Positions 1 through 6,567 of a stretch of 10,145 bases of DNA are shown one piece after another. The stretch comes from Geobacter sp. UBA6169. GTDB taxonomy: Bacteria; Desulfobacterota; Desulfuromonadia; Geobacterales; Pseudopelobacteraceae. The stretch's first letter is position 1. The number at the start of each line of letters is the position of its first letter. Both the position numbers and the translations under genes were made by a program. The stretch spans positions 6,357 to 16,501 of the forward strand of contig DIUB01000003.1 in NCBI GenBank assembly GCA_002422265.1, in the 5' to 3' direction. The notes under the pieces were generated by a model that worked only from the letters and a program-made list of their open reading frames with translations, made no database searches and had not been told where the DNA came from.

Positions 1-1
1 G

Positions 2-793
2 CAACTGCTGGATACCTTTGTGCAGTATGCCCCCCACCCCCGTGAGCGAGCCACCACCAGCCGGATGGTCTCACCCTATGAAGAGCCGTTTTCAGGTTTC
101 GTGTTTAAGATTCAGGCCAACATGGATCCGGCCCACCGTGACCGGATCGCCTTTTTCCGGATCTGCTCCGGTCGCTTCGAGCGGGGAATGAAGGTGCGTC
201 ATCTGCGCTTGGGGCGGGACTTCCAGATCAGTAATGCCACTATCTTTATGGCCCAGGACCGCACTAACGTAGAAGAAGCTTATCCTGGTGATATTATCGG
301 CATCCACAATCACGGCACGATCAAGATCGGTGATACCTTTACCCTGGGCGAAGAGATGAAATTTACCGGAATCCCCAGTTTTGCACCGGAGCATTTCCGC
401 AAGGTTCACCTCTTGAACCCGATGAAGTCAAAGGCCCTGGAAAAGGGGCTGGTGCAGTTGGCAGAGGAAGGTACCACCCAGGTTTTCAAGCCGCTGTTTG
501 GCGCCGAGTGGGTGGTGGGTGCGGTCGGTATCCTGCAGTTTGAAGTAGTATTACACCGGCTTGAGTTTGAGTATAGCGTCAAGATCGCCTATGAGCCGGT
601 TTCCTACGCCACGGCTCGCTGGGTTACCGGTGAAAAAAAACTGCTGGAAGAGTTCGAGAAGAAGGAAAAGATGAATCTCTACATTGACGGTGAAGGCAAG
701 CTGACCTACATGGCCGCCAGCCAGTGGCGACTGGACAATACGGTGGAAAACTGGTCGGGGCTCTCCTTTCACGCCACATCCGAACACAGCTGA
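2..793 (+). CDS. prfC: Peptide chain release factor 3, C-terminal part (5' end cut by window)
   Basis: RF3 is the translational GTPase that recycles RF1 and RF2 from the ribosome after peptide release. The reading frame is open from base 2 to the TGA at 791-793, giving 263 codons, about half of the usual ~525-530 residues. The N-terminal GTPase domain lies outside the window. What remains matches domains II and III. The stretch around FSGFVFKIQANMDP with HRDRIAFFRICSGR is diagnostic of RF3 and differs from EF-G. It is followed by a domain III segment including LEKGLVQLAEEG and a typical RF3 C-terminus. The GTG at base 20 is an internal valine, not a start. No frameshift or missing conserved block is visible. 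The gene converges on the che operon and has no functional link to it. Identification is firm; the true start cannot be seen. Confidence 0.96.
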   Translation, partial: QLLDTFVQYAPHPRERATTSRMVSPYEEPFSGFVFKIQANMDPAHRDRIAFFRICSGRFERGMKVRHLRLGRDFQISNATIFMAQDRTNVEEAYPGDIIGIHNHGTIKIGDTFTLGEEMKFTGIPSFAPEHFRKVHLLNPMKSKALEKGLVQLAEEGTTQVFKPLFGAEWVVGAVGILQFEVVLHRLEFEYSVKIAYEPVSYATARWVTGEKKLLEEFEKKEKMNLYIDGEGKLTYMAASQWRLDNTVENWSGLSFHATSEHS

Positions 794-797
794 CAGC

Positions 798-998
798 ATG
801 ATCATGATGTCACGACACTCACTGGCAGGCACCTGGCGGGCTGTTACGGCCCTGCCTACAGATCATTTTCCACTATTGCTGCCAAGGGTTCACCCCCTGG
901 CTGCCTTTTTCATCCTGATGCGCCTCAAGCGCCTTGGTTATTCAAGCTGCCGGGTAGACACCTCAGCACGCGGACTGGTAGTCTATGCCCAGCGTTAA
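798..998 (+). CDS. Possible small hypothetical protein (66 aa) after prfC
   Basis: An ATG lies four bases after the prfC stop, so translational coupling to prfC is possible. The upstream bases show no Shine-Dalgarno sequence, and further ATGs follow at 804 and 807. The product would be a small, basic, rather hydrophobic protein with a middle segment FPLLLPRVHPLAAFFILMRL and a C-terminal part containing LKRLGYSS and GLVVYAQR. I do not recognise the family. GC at third codon positions is about 58 percent by hand count, which neither supports nor excludes coding. The stop codon sits against the hairpin that terminates the opposite operon. It is either a short coupled gene or simply an open stretch in the prfC 3' region. 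Homologues with the same length and position downstream of prfC would settle this. Confidence 0.35.
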   Translation: MIMMSRHSLAGTWRAVTALPTDHFPLLLPRVHPLAAFFILMRLKRLGYSSCRVDTSARGLVVYAQR

Positions 999-1027
999 AA
1001 AGGGCAACCGCTTCAGCAGTCGCCCTT
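997..1027 (-). terminator. Rho-independent terminator of the che operon
   Basis: The arms AAGGGC (1000-1005) and GCCCTT (1022-1027) pair perfectly. An inner stem (ACCGC with GCAGT, one mismatch, loop TTCA) extends the hairpin. On the minus strand the hairpin runs into five T residues (complement of 997-1001), about 25 bases after the cheB stop. On the plus strand only a poor T-run follows, so it may stop prfC transcription less efficiently. Confidence 0.75.
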
Positions 1028-1052
1028 GTCATTCACCCAAACAAAGCTGCAG

Positions 1053-2135
1053 CTACCCCATAAACTTACCGATTTCATAGCCAATCTGACCCAGCGGCAG
1101 TATTTCATCAGCAACACCGCCATCCACACAGGCCTTGGGCATACCGTAGATAGTCGAAGTGGCCTCGTCCTGCACGATGGTAACCCCTCCTTTCTGCTTT
1201 AACTGTTGCATTCCCTTGAAACCGTCATTACCCATGCCGGTCAGCACAACTCCCAACATGGAACCTGCAGTGGCGTCAGCCATGGAGGCTAGCAGCAGAT
1301 CAACGGAAGGGATATAGACGTACTGCGGATAGCTTGCCGTAGGAGCAGTCTTTACCACCAGTCCTCCGGCTCCACGTACTACCTGGGTATGCATGCCACC
1401 AGGGGCGATCAGAATGGTTCCCGACCTCACCGGTTCGCCGTCAACCGCCTCCTTGACTGTAATGGAACATTTGGCGTTCAGCCGGTCTGCATAAGGTCCG
1501 GTAAAGGCCTTGGGCATATGGATTGCCACCACGATGCCGTAGGGAAAATTCATCGGAATACGGGAAATAACTTCCTGCAAAGCCACAGGACCGCCGGTGG
1601 AGGCACCGATACCAACATGGGTAATCTTCTTGCTGTGGATCTTGGAAACCCTGGCAGGGCCTGCAGCGGGAGCAGCGGCGACGCGGATAGCTGCTGAGGC
1701 GGGTGCACGCATAAAGCGGGAACGGGTTGCTTCGCGGACTTTCTTCAACAATTCATCACGAAAGATATTCTGCGCTTCAGACGAATCGGTCACATTTTTC
1801 GGGATGTAATCAATCGCTCCGGCATCAAGCGCCTCAAAGGTTGCCTTGGCCCCCTCGTTCGTCAGGGTTGAAACCATCAGCACCTTGGTGGGGGCCTTGA
1901 CCATGATCTGCTTCAAGGCAGAGATGCCATCCATGCGCGGCATTTCAACATCCATGGTGATCAGATCCGGCTTCAGGGCCATCGCCTTTTCAACACCCTC
2001 AACGCCGTCAGCAGCAGTGCCGACAACTTCCAAAGTAGGCTCTTTGGCGAGGATCCCGCGGATTGCCATCCGCATGAACGAGGAATCATCAACTATCAGT
2101 ACCCTGCTTTTACCGCCTGCTGGTGAAGAAAGCAT
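1053..2135 (-). CDS. cheB: Chemotaxis response regulator protein-glutamate methylesterase CheB
   Basis: CheB removes methyl groups from (and deamidates) chemoreceptor glutamates and is activated by CheA phosphorylation, giving adaptation opposite to CheR. The 360-residue product has the standard two-domain layout. An N-terminal receiver (about 10-130) has the acidic pair VDDSS and the phospho-acceptor D62 in ITMDVEMP. An Ala-rich linker (about 140-165) follows. The C-terminal methylesterase domain has catalytic S179 in GIGASTGGP, H206 in AIHMPKAFTG and D304 in GMGNDG. All catalytic residues are present. I prefer the ATG at 2135: an AGGAGG motif lies 4 nt upstream of it, but only 1 nt from the alternative GTG at 2138. 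It is the last gene of the operon, 12 nt after the HDOD gene, with a terminator shortly downstream. Confidence 0.97.
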   Translation of the reverse strand: MLSSPAGGKSRVLIVDDSSFMRMAIRGILAKEPTLEVVGTAADGVEGVEKAMALKPDLITMDVEMPRMDGISALKQIMVKAPTKVLMVSTLTNEGAKATFEALDAGAIDYIPKNVTDSSEAQNIFRDELLKKVREATRSRFMRAPASAAIRVAAAPAAGPARVSKIHSKKITHVGIGASTGGPVALQEVISRIPMNFPYGIVVAIHMPKAFTGPYADRLNAKCSITVKEAVDGEPVRSGTILIAPGGMHTQVVRGAGGLVVKTAPTASYPQYVYIPSVDLLLASMADATAGSMLGVVLTGMGNDGFKGMQQLKQKGGVTIVQDEATSTIYGMPKACVDGGVADEILPLGQIGYEIGKFMG

Positions 2136-2147
2136 CACCCCTCCTGC

Positions 2148-3035
2148 TTAAGAAAAAATTGATGTGACGACTTCCTTGACCATCGGAACGGCATCATCCA
2201 GTTCATAGCAAAAACGTTCTACGTCCAGATGTGCCAGTTCCGGGTGCTTTTCCCGGAGAATAACCCAGCCCTCTTCCTCAGAAAGATTGAAACTGGCCCA
2301 GGCATCGCCGCCATAGTACAGATCGCGGACAGAGCAGAACAGATCGGCCAGATTGACAATCGAGCAGAGCACCGGATCATTGACTGCTTCACGCGGGTTG
2401 TGGTGATACAGGATCACCTCACGATAGGCTTCGGGGAAGTTCCACTTTTCAGCGATACAAAAACCGACCTCATTGTGGGTAGTCCTGAACTCCTGCTCTT
2501 CCATGTCAACCAGTCGAACCGGTTTCTGCCGAATGGTTTCCAGAATTGCAGCAAACTGTTCCGGCTTGTAGTAGCTTAGAACCACCTCGCCGATGTCATG
2601 GATCACGCCCGAAAGATAGGCCTTTTCAAGGTCACGATAATGAATTTTTTCCGCAATGATTTTTGACACCATGCCGACACCAAAGGCGTGAACCCAGAAG
2701 GTACTGATGTCGATCACCCCGCCCTTGTCCTCAAAGGCACTGATAAATGAAGAGGTGAGGGCTATTTCCTTGATATGGTGGATTCCCAGATAGACCAGCG
2801 CCCGTTTGAGCGACGTAACCTCATGGGAAGGGCGATAGATGGGGGAGTTGACCATCTTCATCACCCGCGCAGTCATAACCTGGTCAGTCAGCATCAGGTC
2901 GGCCACCTTGTCGACATTGACATCCGGGTCATCCAGTAACTGCAAGACCTGGGTTGCTACCACCGGAATGGTAGGCAGATCGTCTATCTGTGCTACCATT
3001 TGACGGGCTGTTTCCAGCATAGCCTGTTTATCCAT
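2148..3035 (-). CDS. HDOD domain protein encoded inside the chemotaxis operon
   Basis: HDOD proteins are HD-superfamily relatives used as signalling or scaffold modules, usually without demonstrated catalysis. The 295-residue product is essentially one HDOD domain (about 17-215) plus a C-terminal helical tail. It begins with the characteristic LPTIPVVATQVLQLL. Histidines and acids at HD positions are retained: H116 in WVHAFG, H146-D147 in GVIHDIGE, H187, H211-H212 in LYHHNP, and D231. There is no receiver, GGDEF or EAL domain, signal peptide or membrane segment. The ATG at 3035 is chosen because a GGGGGA motif sits 7 nt upstream. A GTG at 3050 that overlaps the cheR stop would add five residues but has a poor ribosome site. 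Its position between cheR and cheB suggests a role tied to chemosensory signalling, but the specific job is unknown. Confidence 0.93.
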   Translation of the reverse strand: MDKQAMLETARQMVAQIDDLPTIPVVATQVLQLLDDPDVNVDKVADLMLTDQVMTARVMKMVNSPIYRPSHEVTSLKRALVYLGIHHIKEIALTSSFISAFEDKGGVIDISTFWVHAFGVGMVSKIIAEKIHYRDLEKAYLSGVIHDIGEVVLSYYKPEQFAAILETIRQKPVRLVDMEEQEFRTTHNEVGFCIAEKWNFPEAYREVILYHHNPREAVNDPVLCSIVNLADLFCSVRDLYYGGDAWASFNLSEEEGWVILREKHPELAHLDVERFCYELDDAVPMVKEVVTSIFS

Positions 3036-3049
3036 AGAGGAATCCCCCA

Positions 3050-3877
3050 CTATTTCTTGTAACCGAAACCGCCTGGAAAGTGGACAGTCTTGAATTTGTC
3101 GTTGACACCATGCAGCGATTCTGACTGCCCTACAAAGAAATAACCGTAGGGCTGCAGGTTGTTGTAAAAATGCTGCACTACTTTTGATTTTGAAGCCAGG
3201 TCGAAGTAGATCAGAACGTTGGCACAGAAGATGAAGTCAAAGCTTTTCATAAACACCATCTTGGTGTCATCATAGAGATTCATCTTGTTAAAGGTAACGA
3301 ATTTCTTGATGTCAGGCGACAGGATGAACTTACCGCCCTCTTCCTTGAAATATTTCCTTTTGTACAGGTCCGGGACGTTACGAACTGAATAGGCGTTGTA
3401 AACACCTTCTTTTGCCTGGGCAACTACGGTTTCGTTAATGTCGGTCCCGATAATTTCAATGATCCAGTCTTTCAGGATCGTAGATTTTTTTTCATGCAGA
3501 ATCATGGCCAGGGTATAGGCCTCTTCACCAGAGGACGAAGCAGCCGACCAGATCCGCAGCTTGCGAAACCCCATCTTGGCTTTCGCCTCGACGATCTCGG
3601 GGAGAAACTTGGTCTCAATCGCATTCAGCTGGGGTACGCAGCGAAAAAAATAGGTCTCATTGGTGGTTACTTCGTCAAGTAGAAAACGCAGCTCTTCATT
3701 CCCCTTGGGCGACTTGAGCAGCGAATAGTAATCCATAGCGGACTTGGTGCCGGTGGCCTCCATCCGCTTGGTCAGACGGCTCTCCAGAAAATACTTTTTG
3801 GTGGTATGAAAATACATACCACACAGGTTGTAAATAAAATCACGTAGTAATTCAAAATCCTTATCAGATATGGCCAC
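3050..3877 (-). CDS. cheR: Chemoreceptor glutamate methyltransferase CheR
   Basis: CheR transfers methyl groups from S-adenosylmethionine to receptor glutamates, acting opposite CheB. The product has 275 residues, the normal family length. An N-terminal helical domain (1-75) leads into TNETYFFR (72-79), which carries the conserved active-site Arg. The SAM-binding Rossmann motif follows as WSAASSSGEEAYTLAM (110-125), then GTDIN (144-148) and the late motif FDFIFCANVLIYFD (213-226). In that last motif the residue that is Arg in enterobacterial CheR (CRN) is Ala219. The beta-subdomain between KYF and MNL is about four residues shorter than in Salmonella CheR, which may mean it does not need a receptor pentapeptide tether (inference). 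The start is GTG at 3877, supported by AGGGGA six bases upstream. It lies 39 nt after cheA and 14 nt before the HDOD gene. Confidence 0.96.
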   Translation of the reverse strand: MAISDKDFELLRDFIYNLCGMYFHTTKKYFLESRLTKRMEATGTKSAMDYYSLLKSPKGNEELRFLLDEVTTNETYFFRCVPQLNAIETKFLPEIVEAKAKMGFRKLRIWSAASSSGEEAYTLAMILHEKKSTILKDWIIEIIGTDINETVVAQAKEGVYNAYSVRNVPDLYKRKYFKEEGGKFILSPDIKKFVTFNKMNLYDDTKMVFMKSFDFIFCANVLIYFDLASKSKVVQHFYNNLQPYGYFFVGQSESLHGVNDKFKTVHFPGGFGYKK

Positions 3878-3916
3878 GTTGCGTCCCCTTCGACAAAAAA
3901 TACTGCCTCAATCACT

Positions 3917-5737
3917 CTAACGTCCTGCAGCGGCTCCTTCGCCACCGTCGATCATGCCGACCGGATCAACAATCAGCGTGACCCGTCCATCACCCAGAAT
4001 GGTGGAACCGGCGATACCGGGTACATTTGCCAGATAATTGCCCAGTGACTTGATGGCAACTTCCTGCTGTCCCACCAGACGGGTTACCACCAGGCCGACC
4101 CGCTTGTCAGCAGCACCGATCACTACGACATAGCAGAAGTTATCTTGCTCGTAGTGACGCTGCACCCTGAATACCTGTTCAAGCCTGATCAGCGGCAAGA
4201 CCATATCCCGCAGTTTCAGTACCTCCTGGCCACCGATGACATGGAACTCACGCTGGTCCACCCGCAAGGTTTCCAGAACCGAAGCCAACGGGATCGAGTA
4301 GATCTCACCCTCCACTTCCACCAGCAGCGACTGGATGATCGCCAGCGTCAGTGGCAACCGCAGAATAAACTCGGAGCCAAGCCCCTTCTCACTCTTGATC
4401 TCAATCAGACCGTTCAGCTTCTTGATGTTGGTCTTGACCACATCCATGCCCACACCACGGCCGGATAGGTCTGAGGCCTTATCCTTGGTGGAGAAACCGG
4501 GCAGAAAGATCAGATCGAACATCTCCCGCTGGCTCATGGCAGCCAGCTGATCTTCGGTGATCAATCCCTTTTCAATGGCCTTGCGCCCTACCCGGTCGGT
4601 ATCTATGCCGCGACCATCGTCCTTGATGCTGATAATGATCGAGTTGCCTTCATGAACAGCAGCCAGCACCAGCGTTCCGGTACCCGGTTTGCCTGCTGCT
4701 ATTCGATCATCCGGTGTTTCAAGACCATGATCCATGGCATTGCGGATCAAGTGGATCAGTGGGTCACCGATCTCATCAACCACTGAGCGGTCCAGCTCCG
4801 TCTCTTCACCAAAAATTTTGAGATCCACTTCTTTCCCCAGATCCCTGGCCAATGAGCGGACAATACGGGGGAACTTCTTGAAAACCTTTTCAACCGGAAT
4901 CATACGCATCTTGAGGACCTGCATCTGCAGCTCCGAAGTGACAAAGTTCATCCGCTTGGCCAGTTTGCCGAACTCCTCGCCAAACAGCACCATATCAGCC
5001 GTACCGCCCTGAAGATCCTGATTAAGCTGAATCATCCGGTTCCGCTCAAGCACCAGTTCTCCCACCTGGTTCATCAGGTCGTCCAGACGCTTGACATCAA
5101 CCCTGACCGTCGTGTTGTCGGAAAGATCATCGCCTCCCTTGTCAGCCGGCTTCGGAGGAGCCGGTTTTTTAGGCGGTTCAGGTGCCGGGCGCGGGGGAGC
5201 AGGTGGCATGGCCGGAGGGGCTGCTGCTGCAGCCTCCTCTTTTGGAGCAACTGCAGGCTCATCAGAGGCTGCAGTTGACTGCGGCGCTGCAGACTGTGCG
5301 GGCGCCTCCTCTGCTGCAGCTGTGACCGTTTTCGATGCAGCAGGCTGCTCTGCGAGCAGCGGTATCAGTTTGCTGACCGTTGTATCGATGTCACGGTCAA
5401 CAATATCGCCAGCCTTGATATCTGCCACAAGGGTCTTGACCAGATCAGTGGCTTCCAGCACCACATCCATGATTTCGGGCGTCAACAACAACTCGCCCTT
5501 GCGGAGACGGTTCAGCACATCCTCGGTTTTGTGGGTTACCCGCACCAGCAGGTCAAATCCGAGAAAACTTGAGGCTCCCTTGACGGTATGGATCGACCGA
5601 AAGATCCGGTTTAACAGATCTGCATCGTCCGAACTCTTTTCCAGCGCCACCAGGTCATCATCAAGCTTTTCAAGTAACTCTGTAGTTTCAGTCAGAAAAC
5701 CTTCAAGAAGCTCCTGATCTTCACAATCAATGGGCAT
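3917..5737 (-). CDS. cheA: Chemotaxis histidine kinase CheA without a P2 domain
   Basis: CheA is the soluble histidine kinase of the receptor array; it autophosphorylates and passes phosphate to CheY and CheB. The 606-residue product shows P1/Hpt (1-105) with phospho-acceptor H50 in RSIHTVKGASSF. An Ala/Pro/Lys-rich linker (about 133-205) follows, then the P3 dimerisation helices (about 205-275). The P4 ATPase has an N box HLIRNAMDHGLE (329-340), G1 DDGRGID, F box FLPGFSTK and G2 GRGVGMDVV. The CheW-like P5 domain spans about 465-600. The CheY/CheB-docking P2 domain is not recognisable; the low-complexity linker occupies its place. The total length is below the ~650 residues of E. coli CheA, as expected for a P2-less form. 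All kinase motifs are intact. The ATG at 5737 has GAGAGG six bases upstream, inside a small hairpin. The gene lies 46 nt after cheW. Confidence 0.97.
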   Translation of the reverse strand: MPIDCEDQELLEGFLTETTELLEKLDDDLVALEKSSDDADLLNRIFRSIHTVKGASSFLGFDLLVRVTHKTEDVLNRLRKGELLLTPEIMDVVLEATDLVKTLVADIKAGDIVDRDIDTTVSKLIPLLAEQPAASKTVTAAAEEAPAQSAAPQSTAASDEPAVAPKEEAAAAAPPAMPPAPPRPAPEPPKKPAPPKPADKGGDDLSDNTTVRVDVKRLDDLMNQVGELVLERNRMIQLNQDLQGGTADMVLFGEEFGKLAKRMNFVTSELQMQVLKMRMIPVEKVFKKFPRIVRSLARDLGKEVDLKIFGEETELDRSVVDEIGDPLIHLIRNAMDHGLETPDDRIAAGKPGTGTLVLAAVHEGNSIIISIKDDGRGIDTDRVGRKAIEKGLITEDQLAAMSQREMFDLIFLPGFSTKDKASDLSGRGVGMDVVKTNIKKLNGLIEIKSEKGLGSEFILRLPLTLAIIQSLLVEVEGEIYSIPLASVLETLRVDQREFHVIGGQEVLKLRDMVLPLIRLEQVFRVQRHYEQDNFCYVVVIGAADKRVGLVVTRLVGQQEVAIKSLGNYLANVPGIAGSTILGDGRVTLIVDPVGMIDGGEGAAAGR

Positions 5738-5738
5738 T

Positions 5739-5754
5739 GCACACCTCTCTGTGC
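5739..5754 (-). promoter_or_regulatory. Hairpin presenting the cheA ribosome-binding site
   Basis: Read on the minus strand, GCACA and TGTGC form a perfect 5-bp inverted repeat around the hexamer GAGAGG, which is the Shine-Dalgarno sequence of cheA. The 3' arm ends one base before the start codon. In the mRNA the ribosome site would be the loop of a small stem abutting the ATG. The stem is short, so its effect on translation is uncertain and it could be coincidence. Confidence 0.3.
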
Positions 5755-5783
5755 GTAAGTGTCAGCTACAAAACTATCCCCAA

Positions 5784-6290
5784 CTACATGGTACTGAAAA
5801 GCCGTCGCTCGTCCTGGGAAAACATCTTTTGCAGATCCAGCAGCACCAAGAGCCGCTCGGCCTGGTTGATGACGCCGGCAATACATTCCTGATCAATCCC
5901 GCTGGTAACTACGGCAGGTGACGGCTGTATCTCGCTGCTTGAAATCCTGATCACCTCGGAGACCGAATCAACAATAAATCCCATCAATTCACCCTCAATA
6001 TCCATCACCATAATCCGGGTCTGTTTGTCATACTCCAGCTCATTCAACCCGAAACGACGACGCATGTTGATAATCGGAATAACCTTTCCGCGCAGGTTGA
6101 TAACCCCCTCTACATATTGCGGCGTATTGGGAACCCGCGTTATACTGGGCATTCTGATAATCTCGCGCACCTTCAGGACGTCTACCCCGTACTCCTCATG
6201 GTCGAGGCTAAAACTGACCAACTGAATCAGTTCCCCCTGATCACCGGCACGCGCCTCACCAGCCTTGAGCGGCACCAAGGCATTGGACAT
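5784..6290 (-). CDS. cheW: Chemotaxis coupling protein CheW
   Basis: CheW links chemoreceptors to the P5 domain of CheA in the signalling array. The 168-residue product is a single CheW/SH3-like domain. Characteristic segments are YGVDVLKVREIIRMP, VEGVINLRGKVIPIINMR and, near the C-terminus, IAGVINQAERLLVLLDL. No receiver domain is attached, so it is CheW and not CheV. The first 20 or so residues are a short variable leader. I chose the ATG at 6290 because AAGGAGG sits six bases upstream. An in-frame ATG at 6335 would add 15 residues, but it lacks a ribosome site and would extend across the candidate promoter -10. It is the first gene of the che operon and probably sets its transcription start. 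Confidence 0.96.
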   Translation of the reverse strand: MSNALVPLKAGEARAGDQGELIQLVSFSLDHEEYGVDVLKVREIIRMPSITRVPNTPQYVEGVINLRGKVIPIINMRRRFGLNELEYDKQTRIMVMDIEGELMGFIVDSVSEVIRISSSEIQPSPAVVTSGIDQECIAGVINQAERLLVLLDLQKMFSQDERRLFSTM

Positions 6291-6317
6291 GGACAACCTC
6301 CTTCCAAAACAGCTCCG

Positions 6318-6346
6318 AGTATCATTTAAATTCAACTTGTTATCAA
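6318..6346 (-). promoter_or_regulatory. Candidate sigma-70 promoter of the che operon
   Basis: On the minus strand, TTGATA (complement of 6341-6346, 5/6 to consensus) is separated by exactly 17 bp from GATACT (complement of 6318-6323, 4/6). A start near 6311 would leave about 20 nt before cheW, enough for its Shine-Dalgarno. An overlapping alternative is a FliA-like element: TAAA (complement of 6362-6365) and GATAA (complement of 6340-6344) with 17 bp between them, one short of the usual 18. The sequence does not decide between them. Confidence 0.45.
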
Positions 6347-6374
6347 CACGTTACCAGAAGGTTTACTACTCAAG

Positions 6375-6384
6375 ATAGTACTAT
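6375..6384. repeat. Perfect 10-bp palindrome ATAGTACTAT
   Basis: This self-complementary decamer lies upstream of both divergent promoters, about 30 bp behind the candidate che -35 element. A related GTAC follows at 6385-6388. It may be an operator half of a larger site, but a 10-bp AT-rich palindrome also arises by chance. Confidence 0.3.
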
Positions 6385-6401
6385 GTACCATGCAAGTGTA
6401 A

Positions 6402-6417
6402 CCTGTGCAAGCACAGG
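6402..6417. promoter_or_regulatory. Candidate operator: 7-bp inverted repeat CCTGTGC-AA-GCACAGG
   Basis: Two perfect 7-bp arms flank a 2-bp centre, giving 16 bp of dyad symmetry. The centre is roughly 100 bp upstream of the predicted cheW start and roughly 115 bp upstream of the predicted start for the regulator at 6568. A 2-nt loop is too tight for a full RNA hairpin, so a dimeric DNA-binding protein is the more natural reading. Distances near -100 are typical of enhancer sites for sigma-54 activators, but I see no convincing -24/-12 promoter on either side. The spacing does not fit CRP (TGTGA-N6-TCACA). Confidence 0.45.
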
Positions 6418-6490
6418 GCATGCGCAGATGTTAATTTATGATGGTTTAATGGATCTGCCACAAGCACGCCCCGTTATAAAAGTCATATTA

Positions 6491-6519
6491 TTGACATCCC
6501 GTTAGAGCACTCGTATAAT
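6491..6519 (+). promoter_or_regulatory. Perfect-consensus sigma-70 promoter for the regulator/transglycosylase operon
   Basis: TTGACA (6491-6496) and TATAAT (6514-6519) match consensus at all twelve positions with the optimal 17-bp spacer. The AT-rich stretch 6474-6490 directly upstream resembles an UP element. Transcription should begin near 6526, leaving a leader of about 42 nt before the ATG at 6568. The ribosome site there is weak (AGAG), so strong transcription is paired with modest initiation. Confidence 0.85.
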
Positions 6520-6567
6520 GCAGAGCTATACTACCCGCAACCACAAAATAAAACTCAAGAGATTGAT

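Noticed and set aside
5091..5717. 208-codon plus-strand ORF opposite the CheA linker
   Set aside because: Its Gly/Ala/Ser-rich composition is the antisense image of the Ala/Pro-rich CheA linker and Hpt region; there is no ribosome site and CheA is certain in this stretch.
6291..6335. Upstream ATG of cheW at 6335 adding 15 residues
   Set aside because: No Shine-Dalgarno precedes it, and the start at 6290 has AAGGAGG at ideal spacing. The added residues do not resemble a CheW N-terminus.
6402..6417. CRP/FNR or LexA site
   Set aside because: The dyad spacing (TGTGC-N2-GCACA; CTGT-N6-ACAG) does not fit CRP (N6 between TGTGA and TCACA) or the E. coli SOS box (N8).
6391..6423. Sigma-54-like sequence around TTGCA on the minus strand near the dyad
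   Set aside because: The GG that should lie ten bases before GC is absent in both possible registers.
6431..6465. Possible sigma-54 (-24/-12) promoter on the minus strand, TGGCA with TT eleven bases after its first T
   Set aside because: The -24 half looks good, but the invariant GC at -12 is missing (AA instead). It also lies about 150 bp from cheW.
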